Of a stretch of 64,000 nt of DNA, positions 17,531 through 26,539 are shown piece by piece. The position numbers and the translations under genes are program-made. The notes beneath the pieces were generated by a model. It was not told the origin of the DNA. It was given only the letters and a program-made list of their open reading frames with translations, and did no database searches. Location: assembly GCA_913063405.1 (NCBI GenBank), contig CAJXZB010000002.1, positions 62,001 to 126,000 of the forward strand, in the 5' to 3' direction. This DNA is from an uncultured Ulvibacter sp. GTDB lineage: Bacteria; Bacteroidota; Bacteroidia; Flavobacteriales; Flavobacteriaceae. Each line of letters begins with the position of its first letter. Positions within the stretch are counted from its first letter, which is position 1.

Positions 17531-17923
17531 TTATTTATCTCCTTCGGAAATCAATAAAACATATTCCATTTTACCCACGGTATCGGAAGTTGGATAAGGA
17601 GAAAGCGACATTCCTTTCAATATATATCCTTCCGAAGCATATATTATATTCTTTCCGTCAAACAACAATTCCATTTCTTTAGATTCTTTGCCATTTTCCG
17701 TAACCTCAACCAATAGTTTTGCCTGTCCCTCCCAAATACAGGTCACATCTTTAGGGCAACGAGAATCCTCAAGGACCTTAATAAATTTTACCGTTGCATT
17801 TTCAAATTGAACGGTTTCTCCAATGGGTAGTTTGGTAACAATCATAGGCACTTCTATTGGCTTTTCTTGTGAAAAACCCAACGTTGAGACTAAAATGAGA
17901 GCTAAAAAAAGTAATTTTTTCAT
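17531..17923 (-). CDS. Secreted protein with Cys-pair motif, unknown function
   Basis: A 130-residue exported protein with a signal peptide (residues 1-19, ends GFSQ). The mature part carries EDSRCPKDVTCIWEGQAKLLVEV, a pattern seen in a broad family of short Bacteroidota secreted proteins of unknown function; the two Cys may form a disulfide. It converges on feoB and its small partner. Confidence 0.7.
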   Translation of the reverse strand: MKKLLFLALILVSTLGFSQEKPIEVPMIVTKLPIGETVQFENATVKFIKVLEDSRCPKDVTCIWEGQAKLLVEVTENGKESKEMELLFDGKNIIYASEGYILKGMSLSPYPTSDTVGKMEYVLLISEGDK

Positions 17924-17988
17924 GATATTAAGTGTTTCTATTTTAAATATATAAGAAAAAATGATGCCAAAAAACGCATTTGGAGAAA

Positions 17989-19149
17989 TTAACCTCGAAA
18001 TAAGAAGAAGTCCTCTTTCATATGCTCAATCTTTTCATCTTTGTTTGTGATGATATATTCCAGAGCAAGATTTGTAAACTCTCTTCCTTTATCAGTCAAG
18101 GACACAATATTATTTTCTATGCCAATCATATTATTTTTTTGCGCCAATTCTAACACCGATTTCGATCGTACTTTTTGCCAATTAATATGTTCATTTAGGT
18201 GATTCACGTGACGTTCATTTTCCTCTTGGTGATTATTCAAATGCAATAAAAAAGTAATTAAAGAAACTTCTATCCTCTGTTGTTTTTGACGGTATAAAAC
18301 AGACAATAGTCCCTTGCTCGGAGCAAACAAGTAGACCAGTAAAAAAACAATTCCTAATACTGTGGTCATAGAACCAGAAATAGAAGCATCCAACAAATGG
18401 GCTAACCAATAGCCCGCTATCGCAGAAAACACTCCAAAGCCAACGGACAGCAAGAGCATCTTTTTTAAATCACTAGTTAAGAGATATGCCGTTGCAGCGG
18501 GTGCTATCATTAAAGCTACCACTAAAATCGCTCCAACAGCATCAAACGCCCCAACAACTGTTACCGAAGATACAGACATGAGCCCATAATGTAGTATCAA
18601 GGGCGAAAAACCAAGTGCCGAAGATAGACCAGTATCGAACGTACTTACCTTAAGTTCCTTAAAAAACAGAAAAAGTAACCCTAAAGTGATTAACAAAATC
18701 ACACCCATAACCCATAAAGATTGAGGACCCATATCCATCCCAGAAATCAATAGCCTATCGAATGGGGCAAAGGCCAGCTCTCCTAGAAGTACAGCATCCA
18801 CATCCAAATGAACATCATTTGCATTCTTCGCAATTAATATCACTCCAATACTAAATAATGCTGGAAAAACTAATCCAATAGCTGTATCTTCTTTTACCAA
18901 GCCCGTTTTCTGGATCATTTCGACCAACACAACGGTAATAACTCCTGTGAAGGCTGCCAATAAGATTAATAAAGGCGAATTGAGGTCTTGTGTAATAAAA
19001 AATCCAATTACGATTCCAGGCAAAATCGAGTGACTAATTGCATCACTAATCAAAGCCATTTTCCTAAGGACCAAAAACACTCCAGGAATAGCGCATGCAA
19101 TGGCAACAACCACAGCTATTAATTGTATTTCAATTTGCGGATTAGTCAT
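17989..19149 (-). CDS. Metal ABC transporter permease with C-terminal winged-helix-like extension
   Basis: An inner-membrane permease of the ZnuB/MntB/TroD class. I choose the ATG at 19149 (MTNPQIEIQL), which overlaps the upstream gene by 8 bp; an earlier one at 19188 lies well inside that gene. About 8 TM helices cover residues 5-275, including the LRKMALISDAISHSILPGIVIGFF motif near the start. The family is normally 270-290 residues; here about 110 extra residues follow (LITFLLHLNNH, WQKVRSKSVLELAQKNNMI, IVSLTDKGREFTNLAL), which look like a DtxR/MarR-type winged helix. It is the last gene of the metal operon. Confidence 0.9.
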   Translation of the reverse strand: MTNPQIEIQLIAVVVAIACAIPGVFLVLRKMALISDAISHSILPGIVIGFFITQDLNSPLLILLAAFTGVITVVLVEMIQKTGLVKEDTAIGLVFPALFSIGVILIAKNANDVHLDVDAVLLGELAFAPFDRLLISGMDMGPQSLWVMGVILLITLGLLFLFFKELKVSTFDTGLSSALGFSPLILHYGLMSVSSVTVVGAFDAVGAILVVALMIAPAATAYLLTSDLKKMLLLSVGFGVFSAIAGYWLAHLLDASISGSMTTVLGIVFLLVYLFAPSKGLLSVLYRQKQQRIEVSLITFLLHLNNHQEENERHVNHLNEHINWQKVRSKSVLELAQKNNMIGIENNIVSLTDKGREFTNLALEYIITNKDEKIEHMKEDFFLFRG

Positions 19150-20266
19150 TATTTGCTTGTTGATTATATAAATCTTGAGCGGCATCAAATCCTTTATCAG
19201 TCATAGACCATAATTGTTTATCTAGCTCAATCCATTCTTTTTCTTCTAGTGCTCTTAAAGAGGTTTTCGTGAATCCTTGAAAATTATTCAAAATACGAAT
19301 GGCATGCGGATGGGAGATGTTCTCATGTGTTTTCGCTATTCCATACATAAATTGAAGGGTCTTTTTTAATTGGAGATCACGACGGTTTCTGCGGAACCTT
19401 AATTCCCGAAAAAGTAATCCTCTACCTGGCGAAAATATAAATGACACTAACACAAAAACCGCGGCGACTAAAACAATTACTGGACCTGTGGAAAGGTTAT
19501 TTTGACTCGCACTAATTGCTGTCCCAAGCACCCCAGAAAATGCACCAAAAATTGCCGCTAGAAAAACCATAATTCCCAGACTATTGGTCCATTGCCTAGC
19601 AGCAGCAGCAGGAGCCAATAGCATCGCGCTCATGAGTACAACACCAACAGTTTGTAGGCCCAGAACAATAGCAAGAACAATAAAAAAAGTAATCAGAATA
19701 TCTATAAATTTAGTATTAAACCCAAGTGTCATTGTATAATCCGCATCAAAGAGTAGCATTTTAAACTCTTTCCAAAAAAGAAGTAAAACAAACAAACAAA
19801 CACCAGTAACTATTACCATGAGCTGCACATCCTTTTCCACCAATGTTGCAGCTTGTCCAAATAAATATTTGTCCAGTCCCGCTTGATTGGCATTTGGTTG
19901 TTTCTGAATAAATGTGAGCAATAACATTCCAAAACCAAAAAACAACGACAAGACCAATCCCAATGCAGTATCGCTTTTAAGGTGGGTCTTGGTCGTCATA
20001 CCGCGAATCCAAAATGTGCCAATTAATCCACTCACCAATGCACCAAGTAATAAGACGTTGGCATCCTTAGTTCCAGTAATAAGGAAAGCAATTGCTATTC
20101 CAGGGAGTGCAGCATGCGAAATAGCATCTCCCAAAAGACTTTGCTTCCGCAATACGGCGAAACTTCCAAGCATCCCACATATTGCCCCCAATACCGCCGT
20201 TCCCAATGTAATGGTACGAAGGGTATAATCGGTAAAAAGCAATTCGAAATATTCGGATAACGACAT
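19142..20266 (-). CDS. Metal ABC transporter permease with C-terminal winged-helix-like extension
   Basis: A 374-residue permease paralogous to the next gene. TM helices fill residues 10-275 with the class motif LRKQSLLGDAISHAALPGIAIAFL. The last 95 residues are soluble: LQFMYGIAKTHENISHP, then SLRALEEKEWIELDKQLWSMTDKGFDAA, a helix-turn-helix plus wing pattern as in iron-dependent repressors. It overlaps the ATPase gene by 1 bp and the second permease by 8 bp, so translation is coupled. The two permeases probably pair as a heterodimer. Confidence 0.92.
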   Translation of the reverse strand: MSLSEYFELLFTDYTLRTITLGTAVLGAICGMLGSFAVLRKQSLLGDAISHAALPGIAIAFLITGTKDANVLLLGALVSGLIGTFWIRGMTTKTHLKSDTALGLVLSLFFGFGMLLLTFIQKQPNANQAGLDKYLFGQAATLVEKDVQLMVIVTGVCLFVLLLFWKEFKMLLFDADYTMTLGFNTKFIDILITFFIVLAIVLGLQTVGVVLMSAMLLAPAAAARQWTNSLGIMVFLAAIFGAFSGVLGTAISASQNNLSTGPVIVLVAAVFVLVSFIFSPGRGLLFRELRFRRNRRDLQLKKTLQFMYGIAKTHENISHPHAIRILNNFQGFTKTSLRALEEKEWIELDKQLWSMTDKGFDAAQDLYNQQANND

Positions 20267-21006
20267 TATTTATTTACTGCTACTTTATAATTAATTCCAT
20301 AGGTTTTAGTAAGATTATCATCATTGAAAATATCTTTCACTGGTCCAGTAGCAATCTTTTTTACATTTAAAAACGTGACCCAATCAAAATATTCTGGTAC
20401 TGTTTGTAAGTCGTGATGAACCACAATTACTGTTTTTCCAGCCTTCCGAAGCTCTTTTAAAATATTGATAATTGCAATCTCGGTGGTCGCATCTACTCCC
20501 TGGAAAGGTTCATCCATAAAATAAATGGAAGCATCTTGCACTAAAGCTCGGGCCAAAAAAACTCGTTGTTGTTGACCACCACTCAACTGACTTATTTGTC
20601 TGTTTTTGAAAGACAACATTCCTACTTTCTCCAAAGCTTCAAGAGAAGCTTTTTTCTCCTTTTGCCCTGGACGTTTTATCCACCCAAGACTGCCGTAAGT
20701 ACCCATCATCACAACATCTAATGCCGTTGTTGGAAAGTCCCAATCTACACTTCCCTTTTGAGGGACATAAGCAACCAGTTTTCGTTGTTTTTTATAAGGT
20801 TTATTATAAATCGCAATACTTCCAGCAATAGGTTTTATTATTCCTAAGATTGCTTTTATTAATGTAGATTTTCCGGCACCATTTGGTCCCACAATTGCCA
20901 TTAATACTCCTTCTGGTATTTGTAAATCAATATCCCATAGAACCGGTTTATAATTATATGCAACGGTAAGGTCATCAACACTTACTGCCAATTTTCTATC
21001 GATCAT
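20266..21006 (-). CDS. Metal ABC transporter ATP-binding protein
   Basis: A 246-residue ATPase of the ZnuC/MntA class. Walker A is [10 protein letters not shown] (about 39-48), Q loop [12 protein letters not shown], signature [16 protein letters not shown] (about 140-155), Walker [13 protein letters not shown] and the switch His in VVHHDLQ. It lies 11 bp after the binding-protein gene and overlaps the permease by 1 bp. Confidence 0.95.
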   Translation of the reverse strand: MIDRKLAVSVDDLTVAYNYKPVLWDIDLQIPEGVLMAIVGPNGAGKSTLIKAILGIIKPIAGSIAIYNKPYKKQRKLVAYVPQKGSVDWDFPTTALDVVMMGTYGSLGWIKRPGQKEKKASLEALEKVGMLSFKNRQISQLSGGQQQRVFLARALVQDASIYFMDEPFQGVDATTEIAIINILKELRKAGKTVIVVHHDLQTVPEYFDWVTFLNVKKIATGPVKDIFNDDNLTKTYGINYKVAVNK

Positions 21007-21017
21007 AATATCTTCTA

Positions 21018-21926
21018 TTAGCGCAACGCCTCGACAATTGTTTTCACATTATATCTAAACATTCCAATATAAGTTCCTTCTACTGTTCCTGAATCTCCTA
21101 AGGCATCACTATAAAGTGATCCGCCAATAACCACTTCGTGATTCTTTGAAAGCACTGCTTCCTGCAATGCTTCAATAGTTCGTCTTGGCACAGAACTCTC
21201 AATAAAAATAGCCTTAACCTTATTATCAATAATAAAGTCTGAAAGCCTTTGAACATCTTTCACTCCTGCTTCGGTTGCAGTGGATAGTCCTTGCAACCCA
21301 ACAACATTAAATCCATATTCTTTTCCGAAGTAATTAAAGGCATCATGTGCTGTTACAAGAATTCTCTTTTCTTCTGGAAGTGATTGAATCGAAGTCTTAA
21401 TTTCCACTTCCAAGATATCTAATTTTTCCTGAAAGATTCGATTGTTCTCAACAAAATTCGACGCATTCTTCGGGTCTTTTTTGGATAATACTTCTGTAAC
21501 TTTTTGGCCAAATTGCTTAAAGAACTGAATATTAAACCAAACGTGTGGATCGTAATTTGAAGCAAAATACTCGGAACCTATAAGTTCTTTTTCATTCAAA
21601 AATTCCCCTAAGGCGATAGTCGTTTTGTTCTGAGTTTCCATTTTTTCAAACACCTCAACTAACTTTCCCTCCAAATGCAAACCATTATAAAATATCACGT
21701 CGGCGTTGAACAATTTTGAAACATCACCTTCACTCGCTTTGTAAAGATGTGGATCAACGCCAGCGCCCATCAATCCTTGCACTTCCACATAATCACCACC
21801 AATATTCTTTACCAAATTTGTTATCATTGAAGTGGTAGATACGACCATAATCTTTTCAGATTTCTCAGTTCTTTCCTTACAAGCTATTAAAGAAGTAATT
21901 GCAATAATAAAAAGTACTTTTTTCAC
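21018..21926 (-). CDS. Metal ABC transporter substrate-binding lipoprotein (TroA/ZnuA type)
   Basis: A 302-residue periplasmic cluster A-I binding protein. The signal peptide ends in a lipobox (SLIAC, Cys16). Likely metal ligands are His in [10 protein letters not shown] (about 62), His in NYDPHVWFN (about 127), His in [10 protein letters not shown] (about 192) and Asp in LYSDALG (about 270): the His3-Asp set of TroA/ZnuA. There is no His-rich loop as in ZnuA, and the regulator is of DtxR type, so Mn(II) or Fe(II) is at least as likely as Zn(II). Confidence 0.93.
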   Translation of the reverse strand: MKKVLFIIAITSLIACKERTEKSEKIMVVSTTSMITNLVKNIGGDYVEVQGLMGAGVDPHLYKASEGDVSKLFNADVIFYNGLHLEGKLVEVFEKMETQNKTTIALGEFLNEKELIGSEYFASNYDPHVWFNIQFFKQFGQKVTEVLSKKDPKNASNFVENNRIFQEKLDILEVEIKTSIQSLPEEKRILVTAHDAFNYFGKEYGFNVVGLQGLSTATEAGVKDVQRLSDFIIDNKVKAIFIESSVPRRTIEALQEAVLSKNHEVVIGGSLYSDALGDSGTVEGTYIGMFRYNVKTIVEALR

Positions 21927-21979
21927 AAATATTAATTTTAATAATAGTTATACATCTAGAGTTATGAAGTATTTTAGCC

Positions 21980-23230
21980 TTAAAAATAAGTGCTAAATCC
22001 AAATAACCACGCTGCTGTTTTAGCCGCAGGATTTGCAAGAATATCTTTTTGCCATTGGTAACGGTAATTTATTCTAAATACTGTTTGGGCGGTTGGCCTA
22101 AAGCTAATTGCTGGGGAAATGGCTATTTGTTCTTCTCCTATTTTATTTCCTGTTTCTTGAAAAGTACCAACATTCCAGTCAACATAATCCAAACGAGCCG
22201 CCACGTTCAAGGTGGCATTCTCCCAATTCAGGATACTTCGTTGCAAAACTGGTTGTACAACATCCACAAAAGCGCCCCATTGCTTTGTACCATATTGTTG
22301 AGTAAAAGTTTCTGGTACATCAACATTAACAAAGGCTATTTCTCCAACGATATAGGTCCCTGTATTCTTTATAACCGCATTGGCATCTATGGCAAAAACA
22401 GCTACGCTTCTCTTCTCATCAAGGGTTAAACCATCTTCTTCAAACTTATTATATGCCCCTCCCATATAAGAAAAACCTATTTCGGCAATGTTTCTATTTT
22501 TAACGGTAAGCTTCCCTGAAAAAAGAGGCTTCCCATTGTTACTTTCTTCAAAACGCTCTGCATTTTCTTTGGCAGCAGGTAAAAATGTTTTATTCTCCTC
22601 ATTATCAATAATACTATTGTCAAAACCATTCGTTAGATAGGCTTCATACCCCAAGATCCAATCTCCCTTATGGGTCTTTCCATAGATACCAAAGCCTACA
22701 TTAGACCAAGTAGCTGGCAACATGTTTACAGCGACATCGGGACGTTCTACAAATTCCCATTTTGGCCCATCATGATTCTGGTTAAAAGCTCCTATGGGAT
22801 TCATAACAATACCTCCCCTAAAATTAAGTGCTGGGTGAAGAGACACATCTAAGGCCGCAAACTCAATCCCTATTTCTTTTGTTCCGTCTTCAAACTCTAT
22901 TTCAGTCAAAAACTTAATCCGTTTTGTTATGGATGATGACATAAAAAGGGTTAATCTCCGAGCCTGAAAAGAAAGGCCTTCACTTATACCATCTTCCGAT
23001 TGATATAAAGAATTCGCCTCTAAATACCCCCCTAAAGCTATTGGCATTTTCTTAATTGCTAAAAATGGCCGGTTATATACGGCATCCATATTTAAAGAAA
23101 CCTTACTCGTGTCTTTTGAAACACGTTTAACCAACGGGTCCGCTTCTTGAGAAAATAGCCCTCCGGTGGTCGCCAAAAGCAACAACAAGATTATGAATTG
23201 TTTAAGATAAAAAGAGATGTAAATTTTCAT
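21980..23230 (-). CDS. Outer-membrane porin, phosphate-selective porin O/P-like
   Basis: A protein of about 416 residues with a signal peptide (ends GLFSQ) and a beta-barrel pattern of alternating hydrophobic strands, ending in the outer-membrane C-terminal signature FGFSTYF. The pattern GISEGLSFQARRLTLFMSS and GIVMNPIGAFNQNHDGPKWEFVERP is typical of OprO/OprP-like porins. The ATG at 23230 is preferred over 23242; it overlaps the Rieske gene by 29 bp. In this operon it probably lets the metal or a small complex through the outer membrane rather than phosphate. Confidence 0.75.
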   Translation of the reverse strand: MKIYISFYLKQFIILLLLLATTGGLFSQEADPLVKRVSKDTSKVSLNMDAVYNRPFLAIKKMPIALGGYLEANSLYQSEDGISEGLSFQARRLTLFMSSSITKRIKFLTEIEFEDGTKEIGIEFAALDVSLHPALNFRGGIVMNPIGAFNQNHDGPKWEFVERPDVAVNMLPATWSNVGFGIYGKTHKGDWILGYEAYLTNGFDNSIIDNEENKTFLPAAKENAERFEESNNGKPLFSGKLTVKNRNIAEIGFSYMGGAYNKFEEDGLTLDEKRSVAVFAIDANAVIKNTGTYIVGEIAFVNVDVPETFTQQYGTKQWGAFVDVVQPVLQRSILNWENATLNVAARLDYVDWNVGTFQETGNKIGEEQIAISPAISFRPTAQTVFRINYRYQWQKDILANPAAKTAAWLFGFSTYF

Positions 23231-23642
23231 TGTCGATTTCAATTTTAAATGTTTTTAAATCCTCGTCTGCTGGACCCTCCAATACTTTTCCTGTAATTGA
23301 AAATTCGCTCCCATGGCAAGGACAACTGTAAATACCACCTCCCACATTTAACTCGCATGCCCTATGTGTACATTTAAGTAATGAGGCTATATATTTCTCT
23401 TCTTCTATTTTATAAATACAAATTGGAAAATCGATGCCTTCTCTTTTTATCAATACAAAAGGTCTATTTATTTTTTTGGTGTCTTCAATCTTCCAGAATT
23501 CAGATTTTGCAACAATCAATCTATCTCCCTCTTGAGTAGAAGAAGCATAATAAATTGCCCCGCAAGATTGAAATACCCCTCCAAGGAGTGGTAGACCAAT
23601 TGTGGTGTAGCAGCAGGCTTTAATAAATTTTCTACGCTCCAT
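23202..23642 (-). CDS. Rieske [2Fe-2S] protein, Tat-exported lipoprotein
   Basis: A 146-residue periplasmic iron-sulfur protein. The N-terminus has a twin-arginine motif (ERRKFIKA) and a lipobox-like Cys (FQSCG, about residue 27), implying Tat export and lipid anchoring. Rieske cluster ligands are KCTHRACEL (Cys and His, about 92-94) and SCPCHGSEF (about 110-118). It sits between the di-heme protein (5 bp) and the porin (overlap), so it is part of the metal operon and may pass electrons to or from the di-heme protein. Confidence 0.9.
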   Translation of the reverse strand: MERRKFIKACCYTTIGLPLLGGVFQSCGAIYYASSTQEGDRLIVAKSEFWKIEDTKKINRPFVLIKREGIDFPICIYKIEEEKYIASLLKCTHRACELNVGGGIYSCPCHGSEFSITGKVLEGPADEDLKTFKIEIDNENLHLFLS

Positions 23643-23647
23643 GTATC

Positions 23648-24844
23648 TTATAACGATTCTAAGAATTCAATAAGTTGTTGCTTTTCTACTTCTGAAAGTT
23701 GTGCAAAGCTATTTTTGGATGCTTCACCTTCACCTCCATGGAGTGAAATTGCTTGCTCAATGCTTCCTGCACGTCCATCATGCATTAAAAAATAGCTTCC
23801 ACCTTGAGCATCTTTAGATAGTCCCAGACCCCAAAGAGGTGGAGTCCTCCATTCGGAAGTCAAAGCAAACCCTTCGGTATATTGATCGTCTAATTCAGAG
23901 CCCATATCATGTAAAAGCAAATCGGTGTATGGATGAAATTCCTTATAAGACAGCACCTCAATTGGTGAATATCCTGTTTGCAACGATGGTATATGACAAG
24001 AAGCACACTTTATTTCAGAAAAAATTTGCGCTCCTGCTATTATACTGGTCGCACCCTCATCTCTTTGAAGCGGTGCCTTTAACGTATTAAGGTAAAAAAC
24101 GACATCATTAACCGTCTGTGTACTTACTTCAGGGTCCTCTTCCAATCCACTATATGGATCAATAGTCTCAAATAAAGAGGTAATCCCCATATCTTGGTTA
24201 TAAGCTCCAGAAGTTTGGTGAAGTAAGTTGTAGGCAGCAGCTTTTTTTCCAAAGCGACTGATATACTTTCCATTTTGAGAAATAGTATTTGGTCTAAGGG
24301 TAACATAATCTGGAATGTTATTCCAATGAGGCCTTCCGCTAATGCCATCACCATCAATATCATTGGGGTCCGAGAGGTTTATAAGATCTTGGTCACTAAC
24401 AAAATTTAAAAACCCAAGCCCTGTTACAGCTGGAGCTATCAGTTTCGTTGTAGTAGCTCCTTCTGGAAGCTGCTCTGGTTCAAAACCTGGTATTGCTTTA
24501 TGCTGAAGTTGAGGAGCACCGAACTCCAAGAATTGGTTGCCAAGAGTGTCCGGTTGTCCAAATCTAACAAACTCCACAAATGGGCTTCCTTTACCATCTC
24601 CGGGATGACAACTAGCACATTGATTTGCCACAAAAACAGGACCCAACCCCTTTTCAATGGTAAAGACATCTCCAAAAGCCTCATCTCCGCTTAAAAATTT
24701 AATTTGTTGGGCAATGGTTAATCCTTCCAAAGGACCATCCAAAAGTTCATTTTCCGCAGGCGCATAGGGCGTCGTTTGTTCACAGCCCATGGTGAACATC
24801 ATTGTTAAGAAGGCACCAAAGATAAATTGGAAGGAATATTTCAT
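23648..24844 (-). CDS. Di-heme oxidoreductase (COG3488/DUF1111 type), lipoprotein
   Basis: A 398-residue exported c-type cytochrome-like protein. The signal peptide ends in a lipobox (MGC, Cys21). Two heme c motifs are seen: CASCHPGDGKG (about 76) and CASCHIPSLQTG (about 280). The C-terminal region LHDMGSELDD, WRTPPLWGLG and FLMHDGRAGSIEQAI is the family hallmark. Relatives are often found near imelysin or other iron-linked genes. The start is 1 bp from the DtxR gene stop, so it is in the same operon. Substrate is unknown; metal redox chemistry is a hypothesis. Confidence 0.9.
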   Translation of the reverse strand: MKYSFQFIFGAFLTMMFTMGCEQTTPYAPAENELLDGPLEGLTIAQQIKFLSGDEAFGDVFTIEKGLGPVFVANQCASCHPGDGKGSPFVEFVRFGQPDTLGNQFLEFGAPQLQHKAIPGFEPEQLPEGATTTKLIAPAVTGLGFLNFVSDQDLINLSDPNDIDGDGISGRPHWNNIPDYVTLRPNTISQNGKYISRFGKKAAAYNLLHQTSGAYNQDMGITSLFETIDPYSGLEEDPEVSTQTVNDVVFYLNTLKAPLQRDEGATSIIAGAQIFSEIKCASCHIPSLQTGYSPIEVLSYKEFHPYTDLLLHDMGSELDDQYTEGFALTSEWRTPPLWGLGLSKDAQGGSYFLMHDGRAGSIEQAISLHGGEGEASKNSFAQLSEVEKQQLIEFLESL

Positions 24845-24845
24845 T

Positions 24846-25502
24846 CTAATTAGTTTGTATGTATAAATTCTCTGCTATTTTTTTCGAAATAAAAAACTGA
24901 TCGTTTCCAACTTGTATCACCATAGATCCATCAAAAAATTCCTTTCCAAGAACTTTGAGCTTTGTGCCTATACTAATTTTTCGTTTGTCCAAATACTGAA
25001 GAAACTCTTTTGTGGTCTCCTTTACTCCAACACAAACACCACGGCCATTCTTCTCCATTTCTGAAAGCAGGCGTTTCTCTGTACTCTTTACATTTCCATG
25101 TTTATCGGGAATTGGATCTCCGTGAGGATCGAAATCTGGCGAATCTAAAAATTTATCCAGTCGAGTAATAAGCTTGTCAGACTGTATATGTTCTAATTGC
25201 TCAGCAATATCATGCACTTCATCCCATTGAAATTTCAGTTTTTCCACCAAAAAAACTTCCCACAACCTATGCTTTCTAATGACATTTGCCGCCTTTTTTC
25301 TTCCACTAGGAGTTAAAAGAGTTCCTTTGTATTTTTTATAGGAAAGCATTTCTTTCTCTGCCAATTTTTGAACCATATCTGTAACAGAAGAGGGTTTCGT
25401 CTCCATACGCTCTGCAATGGCATTGGTACTCACTTCACCCTGAAATTCATGTTCCAGATGATAGATGTTTTTAAGATAATTCTCTTCCGCTAATGTAAAC
25501 AT
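24846..25502 (-). CDS. DtxR-family metal-dependent transcriptional regulator
   Basis: A 218-residue repressor. The N-terminal winged helix (TNAIAERMETKPSSVTDMVQKLAEKEML, about 25-52) is followed by the dimerisation/metal domain with HKHRLWEVFLVEKL and DIAEQLEHIQSDKL, and a C-terminal FeoA/SH3-like domain (about 150-215). The family senses Mn(II) or Fe(II). It is the first gene of the eight-gene operon, with candidate repeats overlapping its own start and promoter. Confidence 0.95.
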   Translation of the reverse strand: MFTLAEENYLKNIYHLEHEFQGEVSTNAIAERMETKPSSVTDMVQKLAEKEMLSYKKYKGTLLTPSGRKKAANVIRKHRLWEVFLVEKLKFQWDEVHDIAEQLEHIQSDKLITRLDKFLDSPDFDPHGDPIPDKHGNVKSTEKRLLSEMEKNGRGVCVGVKETTKEFLQYLDKRKISIGTKLKVLGKEFFDGSMVIQVGNDQFFISKKIAENLYIQTN

Positions 25503-25530
25503 AAGGCAAAAGTAAACAAATTTACATTAG
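25490..25530. promoter_or_regulatory. Candidate DtxR operator over the metal-operon promoter
   Basis: Perfect 10-bp arms CTAATGTAAA (25490-25499) and TTTACATTAG (25521-25530) face each other. Inside them lie a second repeat GTAAA-N4-TTTAC (25512-25525) and the minus-strand -7 box TACTTTTG (25507-25514). A repressor bound here would block the promoter of the metal operon. Confidence 0.5.
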
Positions 25531-25606
25531 TTATAAAAACTTTTTTTTAGACTTGACTAAAAATTAAATAAAATGTAAGTGTTTCTAAGTGATATTCAAA
25601 GAAAAT

Positions 25607-26344
25607 TTAAAACCCTCTCTCTTTTTGAAGTTGTTCGTAAGCCTCTTGAACTTTTCTGAATTTCTCTTCAGCTCCTTTTTGATACACCTCATCCATATGT
25701 TGCAGTTTATCTGGATGGTACTTTTTTGCCATTTCTCGGTAGGCCTTCTTAACTTCAGCATCGGTAACAGTTCGTTCTATCTCTAAAATTTTATAAGCGC
25801 TATCTGGATTTTTAAAGAACATGGCCTTGATACTTTCAAAATCTCGATAGTTAACCCCTAAAAAGCCTGCAATTTGATTGATTTCTTGCACTTCTGGCTC
25901 ACTTACATGACCATCGGCATTAGCAATACTAAATAAAAAATGAAGAATTTGTAATCTGGATTCATATCGCGTTCGTTGGCGCAATAATCCACAAATATTG
26001 GCCGCAGAAACCTCTCGTTTCTTTATAACCTCATTAAAAACCTTAAAAGTTGCATTAGCACGTTCCCTTCCATAGGACTGTACAAAATACTGTCGTACAT
26101 AATCCAACTCACTCTGACTTACATTACCATCGGCCTTAATAACCAAAGACGCCAGTGATAACAAGTTTAGTTCAAAATCAGCCGGAGACACACTCCCTCT
26201 TCCTCCTTGCTGAAAAATAGTTTGAAAAGAGCCTCCACTTTTTCTGCCAAAATTCTCAAAAAGACTCCCTAATAAAAAGCCAGCTATTGCTCCAGGAAAC
26301 CGAAACAAATAATAGCCAACAATAGCTGCAACCCAACGAATCAT
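25607..26344 (-). CDS. TerB/DnaJ-domain membrane protein (DjlA-like)
   Basis: A 245-residue protein, starting at the ATG at 26344 (MIRWVAAIVGYYLFRF), since the upstream extension has no family support. A Gly-rich N-terminal TM segment is followed by a TerB/DjlA-like helical domain (about 50-165, with DGNVSQSELDYVRQYF and DGHVSEPEVQEINQIAG), and a C-terminal J domain (about 175-240) with the HPD motif in AKKYHPDKLQHM. It should stimulate DnaK (Hsp70) at the membrane. Confidence 0.93.
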   Translation of the reverse strand: MIRWVAAIVGYYLFRFPGAIAGFLLGSLFENFGRKSGGSFQTIFQQGGRGSVSPADFELNLLSLASLVIKADGNVSQSELDYVRQYFVQSYGRERANATFKVFNEVIKKREVSAANICGLLRQRTRYESRLQILHFLFSIANADGHVSEPEVQEINQIAGFLGVNYRDFESIKAMFFKNPDSAYKILEIERTVTDAEVKKAYREMAKKYHPDKLQHMDEVYQKGAEEKFRKVQEAYEQLQKERGF

Positions 26345-26482
26345 AAACTCTGTAATTATTAATTTTAATAGCGACCAAAGATAGGGCTTTAGACACAAAC
26401 ATATTAGTATTAAAGAGACGTTCAAATATCCTCTGACTATTTATTCTAATGACTTGTAAATCTAAAATCATACATCTTAAAT

Positions 26483-26507
26483 CCTGCAAATAGGTTATCT
26501 TTGCAGG
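26483..26507 (+). promoter_or_regulatory. brx promoter with inverted repeat
   Basis: CCTGCAAA (26483-26490) and TTTGCAGG (26500-26507) form a perfect 8-bp inverted repeat with 9-bp spacing. The right arm overlaps a -7 box TATCTTTG (26496-26503). A dimeric regulator could control the bacilliredoxin gene from here. Confidence 0.4.
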
Positions 26508-26539
26508 AGATTTGTTATAAAAATTAAATACTTGATATT

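Noticed and set aside
22049-22429. Plus-strand frames inside the porin gene
   Set aside because: Shadows of the porin coding sequence without start context or family.
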